64,000 nucleotides of DNA from Rhizobium sp. NFR03 (GCF_900111275.1 NZ_FOGR01000005.1:1-64000); one strand, 5' to 3'. Counted from the first letter of the stretch, positions 27,822-37,165 are shown. Numbers and translations: made by a program. Notes: generated by a model from the sequence alone, not told the origin.

Positions 27822-30800
27822 CTATCGAACCCGCCAGATGCCGAACGGCATCGTCGGATCGAGGCGGATGCGTTGTGTCTTGCCCGTCCAGGTGAAGCTC
27901 CGGTTGGCAATAAGGTCTTCCATGGGAAGCGATCCGTTGTCCGGAAGGTTCCATGACCAGAGCGGAACTTCGACATCCGCCTCCTGTACGTTGTGAGGAT
28001 CGAGGCTGATGGCGATCAGCAGCACGTTTTCGCGGCCGGCGCTTGCCTTCTCGAAGAACATGACATTGTCGTTCCAGGCGGGAAGAAGTGTCAGCCCGAG
28101 ATGCGAGTGGAGCGCCGGGTTTTCGCGACGGATACGGTTCAAAAGCGCGATTTCGCCCTTGATATGGCCCGGGCGGTCATAGTCCCACGCGCGGATCTCG
28201 TACTTTTCGCTGTCGGCATATTCCTTGCGCTTGGCATCCGGCCGGCCTTCGCAGAGCTCGAACCCGTTATAGACACCCCAGAGGCCTGAAAGGGTCGCGG
28301 CGAGGGCAGCACGAATGAGATAGGCCGGACGGGGCGCATTCTGCAGGAAGTCCGGGTTGATATCATGCGTGTTGACGAAGAAGTGCGGGCGGAAGAACTC
28401 TTTCGGCTCCTCCGTCGTGATCTCCCGCATGTATTCCTCGAGTTCCCACTTTGCGTTCCGCCACGTGAAGTAGGTGTAGGATTGCGAGAACCCGACTTTG
28501 GCCAGCCGGTACATGACCTTTGGCTTGGTAAAGGCTTCCGAAAGGAAAACGACCTCGGGATGACGACCGCGGATGTCGGCGATCATCCACTCCCAGAAAG
28601 GGAACGGCTTCGTGTGCGGATTGTCGACGCGGAAAAGCTTGACGCCCTGATCGACCCAAAGCTGGACGACATCGCGAAGCGTCTCCCATAGAGAGGGAAC
28701 GGCGTCTTTCGCGTAGAAATCGACGTTGACGATGTCCTCGTATTTCTTCGGCGGGTTTTCCGCATAGCGGATCGTTCCATCCGGTCGCCAGTCGAACCAG
28801 CCGGGGTGATCCTTCAGCCAGGGATGATCCGGTGAAGCCTGTATCGCCAGATCGAGAGCGATTTCGAGCCCGTGTTCTGCGGCGGCCGATACCAGTCGGC
28901 GGAAATCCTCGAACGTGCCGAGTTCCGGATGGATCGCGTCATGGCCGCCCTCCGGCGAGCCGATGGCGTAGGGGCTGCCGGGATCGTTCGGACCGGGTGT
29001 CAGCGTATTGTTGCGGCCCTTACGGTTCGTGGTCCCGATCGGGTGGATCGGTGGGAAGTAAAGGACGTCGAAGCCCATCTCGCGAATGGCGGGCAGCCGG
29101 CCGATAACGTCGTCGAACGTTCCATGGCGATTGGCGTCGCCGCTCTGCGAGCGCGGGAAAACCTGAAACCAGCTCGCAAAGCCTGCTGCCTTCCGCTCGG
29201 CGTCGACCGGAATAACGGCGGAACGGACGCTGAAAGGACGACGGTCGGCACGTGCCATGAGAGAAAAGGTTTCCGGTGCGAGCAACCGTCGGGTCTTCGC
29301 ATCGGCATCCTCTTCCGCAAGCGTTGCCAGAAGCGCCTTCAGTTCGGGTTGAACCCGCTGGGGGCCATGCTCTTGCGCGGCCTTGATGAGGTTTATGCCT
29401 TCCTGAATCTCCAGCGTCAGGTCGAGATTGGCTTCGTGCTTCTTGCCGAGTTCGTATCGGAAGATGGCGTAGGGATTGCGCCAGGCCTCCACGACATATT
29501 CGTGGCGACCCATCCGCTTTAGCGTGAATTCTGCCTTCCAATGGTCGTTGACGACGAACTGCATCGGAACTTCGGTCCAATCCTGCGCATCCACCGGACG
29601 CCAGAGGAGCACGGCAGCCAGTGGATCATGCCCATCGCCGAAGATATCGGCTTCGACCTTCACGACGTCGCCGACCACGCGCTTGACCGGGAAGCGGCCT
29701 TCATCGACGGCTGGCGATACCTTCTCGATGGCCAGCCGTGGTGTATCTGCGGCGGCACGCGCATCCATGGGCGCGCCTGCCATGAGGATCGGCTTCGACG
29801 CCGTACCCTCGAAGATGCGCAGCTCGCCCGGCGCAAGCCGAACATCGGCGTCGAGGGCACGTTCCGGCCGAGCGATATCGCAGAGCGGCAGGAAGGCGGA
29901 TGCTGCCTCGCGGATGGCGTTGAAAGGTGCTGCGGCACTGCGACGAAGATCGCGATTGCACACGATGACGCGTACCGTCTCCGCCTGACGAAGATCCACG
30001 TGGTCGCCCTGCACGAGAGCGCTGACGGATGTGGCGCTGCCGGCAATCAGTGTGAGCGGCATTCCGGCCGGAAGCTTCGCGGCGGCAAGCCGCTCGTTGA
30101 CCGAGCGGATTTCCGACGAGATGTCGAAGGCGCCTTGCGATTTCAGCGCGCGGATGCCGCCACCATGACCATGCATCGGGTCGAGCGGTGTCGATGCGCC
30201 GAACTCGAAGCCCATCGGGATGAGGATGCCCTGACCGAGGGTCGCGGAAAGACCGAGCGTTCGAACGGCGCGCCGCTTCAGGATCTCGCTGCTTTCCGTA
30301 CCATGGGCAGTTCGCTTGGCGAACGGCGCTTCGGGAAAGGCGATTTGATACGGGAAACTGCGTTGCAACTCATATTCGTCCAGAAGCCAGCGGTCCTGCA
30401 TGTTCCACCACGCGAGCGACGAGAAGCCGCCCTCGAAGCCGGCTTGAGCCAGAGCTTTGCGGTCCTCGAACGATGTGCCGGGCGTCCATGCTAGAAACCG
30501 GACCTTCGGCTGGCGCTGCCGGACACTTGAGATCAGGTTTCGCCATGCGTCCGCCGGCATCGTGGCAAGGCCGATGCATCGGAAACCATCGATACCGGCG
30601 TCCGTGAGCTTCTGGAGACGATCTGTCCACGTGGCGACCAGGGTGGCCTGTTGGTCCACATCATGGCCCTGCACAGCGCGGCTGCCGGAGACCATAGGCG
30701 AAATGCGGGGATCGACGGTAGCGCTGCCGTTCGACGGTGCGTCTGCCTCTCGCCCGACGACGATGTCCAGCATCAGGGCTAGACCGTGACGCCGTGCGGC

Positions 30801-31070
30801 ATAGACTAGCGTCGAAATGCCATCTTCGATGCTGTCGCCGACGCCAAGCTCTGAGCCTAGGGTGTTAAAGTCGGCAGTGACGAAAACGCTGGTTCCGTCC
30901 CCTCTTTGGAAGACCGGTGCCGAAAGGACGGTGTCGAAACCGAGCGTTGCGGCATGCGCAAAGGCCGCGTCCCACGCCTCCATTCCCCTCAGATGCAGGG
31001 GGTGGACGTAGTAGATCCGCGGCGGCGTGATGACAGGTGTGTGTGCTTCGGCAAGCGAATGAACATTCAT
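27822..31070 (-). CDS. glgE: Alpha-1,4-glucan:maltose-1-phosphate maltosyltransferase with N-terminal GH13-like domain
   Basis: A 1082-residue protein. The C-terminal ~650 residues are GlgE, which adds maltose from maltose 1-phosphate to a growing glucan: LYFPPIHPIG, KLFRVDNPHTKPFPFWEW with the Asp nucleophile, VVFLSEAFTKPKVM with the Glu. The N-terminal ~400 residues form a second GH13-like barrel (IYYVHPLHLRG at the start) in which the nucleophile motif reads GFRCIGL instead of GFR-D, so it is probably non-catalytic and may bind glucan. The ATG at 31070 is chosen because a longer frame would overlap malQ by over 100 bases. Confidence 0.92.
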   Translation of the reverse strand: MNVHSLAEAHTPVITPPRIYYVHPLHLRGMEAWDAAFAHAATLGFDTVLSAPVFQRGDGTSVFVTADFNTLGSELGVGDSIEDGISTLVYAARRHGLALMLDIVVGREADAPSNGSATVDPRISPMVSGSRAVQGHDVDQQATLVATWTDRLQKLTDAGIDGFRCIGLATMPADAWRNLISSVRQRQPKVRFLAWTPGTSFEDRKALAQAGFEGGFSSLAWWNMQDRWLLDEYELQRSFPYQIAFPEAPFAKRTAHGTESSEILKRRAVRTLGLSATLGQGILIPMGFEFGASTPLDPMHGHGGGIRALKSQGAFDISSEIRSVNERLAAAKLPAGMPLTLIAGSATSVSALVQGDHVDLRQAETVRVIVCNRDLRRSAAAPFNAIREAASAFLPLCDIARPERALDADVRLAPGELRIFEGTASKPILMAGAPMDARAAADTPRLAIEKVSPAVDEGRFPVKRVVGDVVKVEADIFGDGHDPLAAVLLWRPVDAQDWTEVPMQFVVNDHWKAEFTLKRMGRHEYVVEAWRNPYAIFRYELGKKHEANLDLTLEIQEGINLIKAAQEHGPQRVQPELKALLATLAEEDADAKTRRLLAPETFSLMARADRRPFSVRSAVIPVDAERKAAGFASWFQVFPRSQSGDANRHGTFDDVIGRLPAIREMGFDVLYFPPIHPIGTTNRKGRNNTLTPGPNDPGSPYAIGSPEGGHDAIHPELGTFEDFRRLVSAAAEHGLEIALDLAIQASPDHPWLKDHPGWFDWRPDGTIRYAENPPKKYEDIVNVDFYAKDAVPSLWETLRDVVQLWVDQGVKLFRVDNPHTKPFPFWEWMIADIRGRHPEVVFLSEAFTKPKVMYRLAKVGFSQSYTYFTWRNAKWELEEYMREITTEEPKEFFRPHFFVNTHDINPDFLQNAPRPAYLIRAALAATLSGLWGVYNGFELCEGRPDAKRKEYADSEKYEIRAWDYDRPGHIKGEIALLNRIRRENPALHSHLGLTLLPAWNDNVMFFEKASAGRENVLLIAISLDPHNVQEADVEVPLWSWNLPDNGSLPMEDLIANRSFTWTGKTQRIRLDPTMPFGIWRVR

Positions 31071-31156
31071 GGGCTGTCTCGCGTTGTTTCGTTGAGAACC
31101 GTGCGAACCCCAAGCTTGTTCCACATCGTCTTGCCAAACATGGCGTGGCGGTGCTG

Positions 31157-33031
31157 TCAGATGCGTGCGGACGTCGTGCTTTCCGAGCGCGGACGCTCCT
31201 CCCGCATGACAGTGGAAATCGCCACGAGAAGCGGGGCTTCGGGCAATTCGTCGAGCGTCATGGAGAGCTTCGGCTTCCAATTTGGATAGCTGTCGCTGGT
31301 CCCCGGAACATTCGTCGGATTTTTCTCGCCGGTCATATCCGCGAGACGTACCGCCGCGAGGGCAGACGTGGTCCTGGCGATGAAACGGTGGGCATCGACC
31401 ACGATGCCGGTCAGAGCGCTGTCCTCGGCAGACCCGGACGGCAGGCGGGCAGGCTGTTCTATTCCCGCGTCGTCAAGCACTTGCACGAGATCCTTTCGCT
31501 CCATCCTTCGCTCTTCCTGATGCGCCTGCGTAATGTCAGGCGGGAGGATGCCATGCTCGGCGCGGGTGGCGATATCGGCGCCGCGCCACCAGCCGGCGAG
31601 CGTCTGGTGGTCATGCGTGGAGATGCAGGCGAGCGACAAAGCCGGATAGGCTTCTGCCGGTTTGAAGCCGTCTTCCGTGCGCTCGTAGGACAGGATGCGG
31701 TAGGAGAGAATGCGTGCTTGAGCGAGATCATCCTGCAAGCCCTCGGGGAGGACGCCGAGATCCTCGCCGATGACGAGGCATTCATGATGTTTGGAGGATG
31801 TCGCAAGAATGCCGAGCAGATCCCGTTCCGGATAGGCGACATAGGCGCCGCCGTCCGGCTTCAGGTCGAGCGGAACGAGGAAGAGGCGGCGCAGCGCTGC
31901 GGCATGGTCGATGCGGATCGCGCCGGCATAGCGCATGGCGGCCGTTACCATGCGCTGGTAGGGCGATGGATCACCGCTGGCGATAGCCGCTGGCTGGAAG
32001 GCGGCGAGGTGCCAGTCCTGGCCGTCGGCCGCAAAAGGATCCGGCGGACTTCCGACGGTGGCCTTGGAGACGTAGAGATCGCGCTCCCCCCAGGTCGCGG
32101 CGCCATCGAGCGCCTCGCCGACCGCAAGATCGAGATAGAGGCCGATCCGCATGCCAGCAGCCTTTGCAGCCCTCGAGGCTGTGTCGAGCTGGCAGTGCGC
32201 CAGCCATTGCAGCCACATATGGAAGCGGATCTCGTCCTCGTGGGTCTCGGCAAAAGCAACGACATCCGGGCTTTTTGGGTCCTTGAAGCTCTCCGGCCAT
32301 GCATGCCAGCCGGCACCGAGGCCTTGGGCGGACATTGTGAAAGACAGGGTCTCGAACAATGCATGGAGGCGCAACGGCGCACCTTCGCGGGTGATGAACG
32401 TGTCGAAATCTTCCGGCTCGGACGATCCGTGTCTCTCGGGCGTCCAGCCCGTCCAGATGTTGCGCAGCGCTTCGAGCTTCAGGTTGCAGACGCCGACATA
32501 ATCGACAAGTCCTGCTTGCCGCAATTCAGCAGCCTTACTCTCCATATCCGGGTCCTGCTCGTAACCGGGAACGCGATCGACGGCGATGTAGAGGGGGTTC
32601 AGGCGCTGTCGGCTGGAGGGTTCATAGGGGCTGCAGCGATCGGGGTCGGCGAGAAAGGGCGCGTGCAACGGTGTCAATCCGATGAAGTCCGCGCCCAGCG
32701 GGCCGAAAACCCGGGCGATGTCGCAGAGATCCTGAAAGTCGCCGATACCCCAGTTGCGGGATGAACGAAGCTCATAAGGTTCGAGTGTCACGCCCCACAC
32801 GCGCGTGTCTTGGAGAAAGGGGGGCAGGTAGGAGGCAGGGAGAGGCGCGGCTTTCTCCGTGGTCCGGAGTGTCGGCTCGCTCGGCTCCTCGGCGTCGACC
32901 TCGACGTTCAGCGCCTCCAGGATTTTGATTTTCGTCTCGCTGGAGACGGTAACTTCATCCTTATCGGGACTGGGTCGCGTTTCGCCGATACCGTGCCGGC
33001 GTGCAATCTCATCGATCGTCTGACGCTTCAT
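31157..33031 (-). CDS. malQ: 4-alpha-glucanotransferase (amylomaltase)
   Basis: The 624-residue GH77 enzyme moves alpha-1,4-glucan segments between chains. Catalytic motifs visible: RIDHAAALRRLFLVP with the Asp nucleophile, CLVIGEDLGVLPEG with the acid/base Glu, and ISTHDHQTLAGWW with the third acid. An N-terminal extension of about 65 residues precedes the first typical segment (RVWGVTLEPYELRSSRNWGIGD). First gene of the glucan operon; 86 bases before the glgE start. It would supply or recycle maltodextrin acceptors for GlgE. Confidence 0.94.
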   Translation of the reverse strand: MKRQTIDEIARRHGIGETRPSPDKDEVTVSSETKIKILEALNVEVDAEEPSEPTLRTTEKAAPLPASYLPPFLQDTRVWGVTLEPYELRSSRNWGIGDFQDLCDIARVFGPLGADFIGLTPLHAPFLADPDRCSPYEPSSRQRLNPLYIAVDRVPGYEQDPDMESKAAELRQAGLVDYVGVCNLKLEALRNIWTGWTPERHGSSEPEDFDTFITREGAPLRLHALFETLSFTMSAQGLGAGWHAWPESFKDPKSPDVVAFAETHEDEIRFHMWLQWLAHCQLDTASRAAKAAGMRIGLYLDLAVGEALDGAATWGERDLYVSKATVGSPPDPFAADGQDWHLAAFQPAAIASGDPSPYQRMVTAAMRYAGAIRIDHAAALRRLFLVPLDLKPDGGAYVAYPERDLLGILATSSKHHECLVIGEDLGVLPEGLQDDLAQARILSYRILSYERTEDGFKPAEAYPALSLACISTHDHQTLAGWWRGADIATRAEHGILPPDITQAHQEERRMERKDLVQVLDDAGIEQPARLPSGSAEDSALTGIVVDAHRFIARTTSALAAVRLADMTGEKNPTNVPGTSDSYPNWKPKLSMTLDELPEAPLLVAISTVMREERPRSESTTSARI

Positions 33032-33215
33032 GAATGTCGTCGCCTTTTGAGAAGTCCTGATGCGGGTGTGAAGGGAGACCTAAGGCGGCGTGGCCGGATG
33101 GCAAATGACGACGGTGCTATTTGCGAGCCTGTCCTCGTGCAGTGCCGTCCGACGAGACCGGAACCGGCCGGGGCCACGTCTGGCGCCACGGCAGGTTCCT
33201 GTTCGTTGGGACGTT

Positions 33216-33728
33216 CTAGATCTTTGCGGTTTCGCCGGATTCCTTGAGGGATGCAAATGTCATGGTGACGCTGCGCAGGTTGGCATCCAGCCAATCGGCC
33301 ATTGCGATTTCCTCGTCGAGATTGGAGCGCAGCGTAGGTACAGCATTCGGGAAGCCGCCGAGTTCGGCCACCGTGATCAGCGACTTGTAGGCAGCGATCT
33401 CGAAATTCTCGAAGGCGAAATTTGCGAAAGAGTTCTTCAGGATTTCGTCACCGGCGACGGTGTGGCCTAGCGCCGCCATCGCGCCCGTGAAGGAAAGCGC
33501 CATGTCCTTGAGTGCCGAATGGCTCTCTGCCAACTCGTCCAGCAGCGTCTCGATCCGCGTCATCTGGCCTTCCGTTTCACGAATGTGCTGCTGAAGGCGG
33601 TCGGCAACCTGGGGATAGTTCTCGATCCTGGAAACCTGTGGCTTCATGATGGAGAGCGCCTGATTCTCCATTGCATGGGCATTCTTAAGTCCCGTGACGA
33701 AGATCGTGCGGATATCGGTGTCGGCCAT
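33216..33728 (-). CDS. DUF892 (YciF-type) ferritin-like protein
   Basis: A 170-residue all-helical protein of the YciF/DUF892 ferritin-like family: LKNAHAMENQALSIM at the start, RLQQHIRETEGQMTRIETLL, then FENFEIAAYKSLITVAELGG and LDEEIAMADWL. The E and E-x-x-x-E/H positions of the di-iron four-helix bundle are recognisable. Family members are general-stress proteins of unclear reaction. The ATG has AAGGAG upstream, and an EcfG-type promoter lies 32-56 bases before the start, consistent with stress control. Confidence 0.88.
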   Translation of the reverse strand: MADTDIRTIFVTGLKNAHAMENQALSIMKPQVSRIENYPQVADRLQQHIRETEGQMTRIETLLDELAESHSALKDMALSFTGAMAALGHTVAGDEILKNSFANFAFENFEIAAYKSLITVAELGGFPNAVPTLRSNLDEEIAMADWLDANLRSVTMTFASLKESGETAKI

Positions 33729-33759
33729 GGTGTGCTCCTTCTCGTATAAAAAGCCGCAG

Positions 33760-33784
33760 AACCATGGGGAGCCCGGTAAGTTCC
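33760..33784 (-). promoter_or_regulatory. EcfG/RpoE2-type promoter of the DUF892 gene
   Basis: Minus-strand GGAAC - 17 nt - GTT. The predicted transcript starts about 25 bases before the AAGGAG-led ATG at 33728. It matches the -35 consensus fully and the -10 core. Confidence 0.65.
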
Positions 33785-33829
33785 CGGGGGAGACAGAGGC
33801 GAGGCGCTCAGCCGTCGCCTGAAAAGTGC

Positions 33830-34012
33830 TTAGTGGCTGGTCGCCGCCTTGGCCTGGCGCATGGCGGCCAGATACTTCTCGCCAGGGCGAGACGTCATGG
33901 CGGCGACTTTGATGCGGGTCTGTTCGCGATGGGCCTCGGCCCGCTGACGCGCCGCTTCACCCTGCGCGATCAGGATCCTGACGCTTTCGCGCAATTCGAT
34001 CTGCTTATCCAT
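33830..34012 (-). CDS. Small basic/helical protein of unknown function
   Basis: A 60-residue, charged, probably helical protein (MDKQIELRESVRILIAQGEA ... EKYLAAMRQAKAATSH). The ATG at 34012 has GAGG six to seven bases upstream; an ATG at 34024 would overlap the previous stop (ATGA). It directly follows the 79-residue gene at 34021-34260, so the two probably form one transcript behind the LexA box. No family recognised. Confidence 0.6.
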   Translation of the reverse strand: MDKQIELRESVRILIAQGEAARQRAEAHREQTRIKVAAMTSRPGEKYLAAMRQAKAATSH

Positions 34013-34020
34013 GGCATACC

Positions 34021-34260
34021 TCATGCTGCTGCGAGATCGGCAACCTCGCCGAACTGGATGATCAGGCGCGGCTCGCTCATGTCACCGGACTCTTCATCGA
34101 CCTTAACCGCATAGGCCGCCACGCCCGGAAAACGTGCGGACATGGAGGTCGCGATCTTCTCCGCGCTGACGGCATTCGAAGCCTGGCGCATCTCGCCCGG
34201 AGCAACGCCGCCGCGGACCTTCTTGAAAGGCATGACAATGAATTTCTCTGCTGTCGCCAT
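34021..34260 (-). CDS. Conserved small protein behind a LexA box
   Basis: A 79-residue protein (MATAEKFIVMPFKKVRGGVA ... LIIQFGEVADLAAA) with alternating strand/helix character. AGGAG lies about ten bases before the ATG. The promoter region has TTGACA (34310-34315, minus strand) and an overlapping GTTC-N7-GTTC motif, the alphaproteobacterial SOS box, so DNA-damage control is likely. No enzymatic motif is seen; function unknown. Confidence 0.7.
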   Translation of the reverse strand: MATAEKFIVMPFKKVRGGVAPGEMRQASNAVSAEKIATSMSARFPGVAAYAVKVDEESGDMSEPRLIIQFGEVADLAAA

Positions 34261-34280
34261 CTCGAAACATCTCCTGATTT

Positions 34281-34295
34281 GTTCTCTAAATGTTC
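34281..34295 (-). promoter_or_regulatory. LexA (SOS) box
   Basis: GTTC-TCTAAAT-GTTC on the plus strand (GAAC-N7-GAAC on the minus strand), exactly the GTTC-N7-GTTC direct repeat bound by alphaproteobacterial LexA. It covers the predicted -10 region of the minus-strand promoter (TTGACA at 34315-34310, 17-nt spacer, CATTTA at 34292-34287), an ideal place for repression. Confidence 0.7.
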
Positions 34296-34615
34296 TATTC
34301 CACGGGACATGTCAAGAGATGTGTTTCAGATGTGCGAGCATGAAACCTGCAGACACTGGAGCAGAGCCTGCCGCGTTTCGCGACTGCCGCGATCTTCGTC
34401 TGGACGTTGGCAGCGCCTGAAGCAGCCTCTCTTCGAGATTGCCGCGTGCATCGGTGCTTGCTTGGGAATTACGCAGCGCTAGCGGCACGGTTCCGGGGCC
34501 ATTCTTCGTTACATCCATGTGTAGCGGAAAGACGCGAATGTGCCTTAAAGGAGCAGGCTTGGGGGACCGTAACTAAGGTTTGCCGCGATTTTGCCGCCTA
34601 GGTTGTCGCTTGGCA
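34296..34615. other. Divergent intergenic region between the SOS-type and dps genes
   Basis: Together with its flanking promoter elements this fills the 511-bp gap 34261-34771. The left end holds the -35 TTGACA of the minus-strand operon. Beyond that no convincing open frame, RNA gene, repeat or terminator was seen in the middle (about 34320-34600). Confidence 0.5.
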
Positions 34616-34640
34616 GGAACTTCCCTGCGGGTCATCCGTT
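34616..34640 (+). promoter_or_regulatory. EcfG/RpoE2-type promoter of dps
   Basis: GGAAC (34616-34620) - 17 nt - GTT (34638-34640), with CCGTT at the -10. It lies ~130 bases upstream of the dps ATG, giving a 5' leader of about 120 nt. Matches the general-stress sigma factor consensus. Confidence 0.65.
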
Positions 34641-34771
34641 GCTGCTTCGGCATGCCGAACAGGTCTAATGCTGCTTTCTGCAGAGAACTCGTCGCTGCCC
34701 TGTTGCATGCGATAGCAATGACTTTCTCGACGTCACGATTTTCAAATATTCCAAGACGAGGAAAAGAACCC

Positions 34772-35290
34772 ATGGACCAGTCCGTAAAATCGCGCCGCAA
34801 GGCCGACCTGAAGACGCCAACGGGCCTTTCGCAGGAAGGCGTGAAGGATATTTCCGGGGGTGCATCGGCCCTCCTGGCCGATGTCTTCGCGCTTTATCTG
34901 AAGACCAAGAATTTTCACTGGCATATGTCCGGCGCGAACTTCCGCGACTATCATCTGCTGCTCGACGATCACGGAGCCGAGTTGCTTGCCATAACGGACC
35001 CGCTGGCCGAGCGCGTGCGCAAGCTGGGTGGTTCGACGCTGAAGTCGATCGGTGACATCTCCCGCCAGCAGCGGATCAAGGATAACGATGCCGATTTCGT
35101 TCACCCGCACGAGATGCTTGCAGAGTTACGCGACGATAATGGTGCTTTGATCCAGAGCATGCGGGAGCTACACGACGTCTGCGACGAGCATGGCGATGTC
35201 GCCACCGCAAGCCTGCTGGAAAACTGGATCGATGACGGCGAGAAGCGCGTCTGGTTCCTGTTCGAGATTCTGCGCGGAACCAATACCTAA
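34772..35290 (+). CDS. dps: Dps-family DNA-protection ferritin
   Basis: A 172-residue miniferritin that oxidises and stores iron and protects DNA in starvation or oxidative stress. The ferroxidase-site motifs are present: KTKNFHWHMSG (His), then LLLDDHGAELLAITDPLAERVRKLGG with the Asp/Glu ligands. The Lys/Arg-rich N-tail (SVKSRRKADLK) may bind DNA. The start at 34772 has GAGGAAAAG upstream. An EcfG-type promoter upstream and a perfect bidirectional terminator downstream frame the gene as a single transcription unit. Confidence 0.95.
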   Translation: MDQSVKSRRKADLKTPTGLSQEGVKDISGGASALLADVFALYLKTKNFHWHMSGANFRDYHLLLDDHGAELLAITDPLAERVRKLGGSTLKSIGDISRQQRIKDNDADFVHPHEMLAELRDDNGALIQSMRELHDVCDEHGDVATASLLENWIDDGEKRVWFLFEILRGTNT

Positions 35291-35320
35291 TCGGTCGTTC
35301 CGCACGGTGCATTATATAAG

Positions 35321-35350
35321 AAAGGCGCAGGCTGGGGAGCCTGCGCCTTT
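35321..35350. terminator. Bidirectional terminator between dps and rfbA
   Basis: Perfect 12-bp arms AAAGGCGCAGGC / GCCTGCGCCTTT with a six-base loop. The A-run on one side and T-run on the other let it serve dps (plus strand) and the rfbCBDA operon (minus strand, stop at 35380). Confidence 0.85.
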
Positions 35351-35379
35351 CTCGTGCCGGATCGATGTCCAATGCGCGT

Positions 35380-36255
35380 TCAGATCTTGCCGTCCTTCAG
35401 GCGCGACAGGAGGTACTTGCCATATGTGCTCTTGCCGAGCTTCTTGCCGAGGACCTCAAGCTGGTTGGCGTCGATGAAGCCGTTGAGGTAGGCGATTTCT
35501 TCCGGGCAGGCGATCTTGAAGCCCTGGCGACGTTCCAGCGTGGCGACGAACTCGCCTGCATCGAGCAGGCTGTCCGGGGTGCCCGTGTCGAGCCAGGCAT
35601 AGCCGCGGCCCATCAGTTCGACGCTGAGCTTGCCGCGTTCCAGATAGATCCGGTTGACGTCGGTGATCTCCAGTTCGCCGCGCGGCGAGGGCTTGAGGTT
35701 GGCGGCGATATCCACGACGGCGGCATCGTAGAAGTAGAGACCGGTAACGGCCCAGTTGGACTTCGGCTCCGGTGGCTTCTCCTCGATGGAGAGCGCCTTC
35801 ATGCTCTTGTCGAACTCGACCACGCCGTAGCGTTCCGGGTCGGCGACATGATAGGCGAACACGGTGGCTCCCTCCGTTCGGGCGCTTGCGCGATCGAATA
35901 GATCAGTGATCCCGTGGCCGTAGAAGATGTTGTCGCCGAGGATCAGGCAGGAGGGATCCGAGCCGACGAAATCGGCGCCGATGATATAGGCCTGCGCCAG
36001 ACCATCCGGAGACGGCTGCTCGGCATAGGTGAGGTTGATGCCCCAGGCGCTGCCGTCACCCAGCAGGCGCTGGAAGTTCGGCAGATCTACCGGGGTCGAG
36101 ATGATCAGGATGTCCTTGATGCCGGCCAGCATCAGCGTGGACAGCGGATAGTAGATCATCGGCTTGTCGTAGACCGGCATCAGCTGCTTGGATGTGACCA
36201 GCGTCATCGGATGCAGTCGCGTACCGCTGCCGCCTGCGAGAATAATACCCTTCAT
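35380..36255 (-). CDS. rfbA: Glucose-1-phosphate thymidylyltransferase
   Basis: A 291-residue nucleotidyltransferase that makes dTDP-glucose, the first step of dTDP-L-rhamnose synthesis. N-terminal [18 protein letters not shown] is the nucleotide-binding signature; [11 protein letters not shown] and [20 protein letters not shown] are further family landmarks. The length is normal. Last gene of rfbCBDA, 19 bases after rfbD, and closed by the hairpin at 35321-35350. Confidence 0.96.
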   Translation of the reverse strand: MKGIILAGGSGTRLHPMTLVTSKQLMPVYDKPMIYYPLSTLMLAGIKDILIISTPVDLPNFQRLLGDGSAWGINLTYAEQPSPDGLAQAYIIGADFVGSDPSCLILGDNIFYGHGITDLFDRASARTEGATVFAYHVADPERYGVVEFDKSMKALSIEEKPPEPKSNWAVTGLYFYDAAVVDIAANLKPSPRGELEITDVNRIYLERGKLSVELMGRGYAWLDTGTPDSLLDAGEFVATLERRQGFKIACPEEIAYLNGFIDANQLEVLGKKLGKSTYGKYLLSRLKDGKI

Positions 36256-36274
36256 CGAAATACTCCTAAATGAA

Positions 36275-37165
36275 CTACGCCTGGAGAATGCGGGTGACGA
36301 CCGTTTCGGTCGCTGCGCGCCAGTCCTGCAGGGTGATGCCGTGGATGGCGGAAAGTTTGCTGCCGTCGAGCTGGGAATTGGCCGGACGCTTTGCCGGCGT
36401 CGGATAGGCACTCGACGGGATCGGGTTGACCTTCGCAGACGGCCCGCCCTGTTCTGCCGACAGGCGGAAGATCTCTGTTGCGAACTCCGCCCAGCTGGCG
36501 CGACCGGCATTGGTCAGGTGGAACGTACCGCGCAGTGCCGCGTCGTCGCTCTTCAGGAGGTTGTCGGCAACCGTGAGAATGGCATCGGCGATGTCGAGCG
36601 CCGAGGTCGGGCATCCCATCTGGTCGGCGACCACGTTCATCTCGTCTCGGTCGGCTGCCACGCGCAGCATCGTCTTGACGAAGTTCTTGCCGTAGGGGCT
36701 GTGAACCCAGGCGGTGCGAAGGATCGCATGGTTCGGCGTGGCCGCTGCCACGGCCTCTTCGCCGGCAAGCTTCGAGCGGCCGTAAGCGCCGATCGGCGCA
36801 ACCGGGTCGCTTTCGACATAGGCGCCCGTCTTCGTCCCGTCGAAAACGTAATCGGTGGAGATGTGGACGATCGGAATACCGAGTCCGGCAGCCGCTTTCG
36901 CCAGTGCGCCCGCTGCCTCGCCATTGACCTTGGTGGCGAGATCTTCCTCGCTTTCGGCCTGATCCACCGCCGTGTAGGCGGCAGCGGAAATGATGATGTC
37001 AGGCCGGATGGCCGCAATGGCGGGTCCGAGCGTTTCCGGTGCGCTGAAATCCACTTCCGGGCGACCGAAGGTGACGATGGCGATATCAGGACGGTTGGCT
37101 GCCCGCTCGATGATCGAGCGGACGACCTGTCCTTCCTTGCCGGTGACGAGATATGTCAGAGCCAT
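36275..37165 (-). CDS. rfbD: dTDP-4-dehydrorhamnose reductase
   Basis: The 296-residue NAD(P)H-dependent short-chain reductase makes dTDP-L-rhamnose in the last step. The N-terminal Rossmann segment is [27 protein letters not shown] and the YGRSKLAGE (Y-x-x-x-K) active site are typical for RmlD. Its start codon shares a base with the rfbB stop, implying coupling. Confidence 0.96.
   Translation of the reverse strand: MALTYLVTGKEGQVVRSIIERAANRPDIAIVTFGRPEVDFSAPETLGPAIAAIRPDIIISAAAYTAVDQAESEEDLATKVNGEAAGALAKAAAGLGIPIVHISTDYVFDGTKTGAYVESDPVAPIGAYGRSKLAGEEAVAAATPNHAILRTAWVHSPYGKNFVKTMLRVAADRDEMNVVADQMGCPTSALDIADAILTVADNLLKSDDAALRGTFHLTNAGRASWAEFATEIFRLSAEQGGPSAKVNPIPSSAYPTPAKRPANSQLDGSKLSAIHGITLQDWRAATETVVTRILQA

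Noticed and set aside
31037-32764. Plus-strand open frame of 575 codons
   Set aside because: Antisense shadow of malQ and the glgE start region caused by high GC codon bias.
35276-35301. GGAAC-N16-GTTCC, a match to the EcfG promoter on both strands
   Set aside because: It overlaps the 3' end of dps and would only give a transcript of about 45 nt into the terminator; more likely chance, though a short stress RNA is not excluded.
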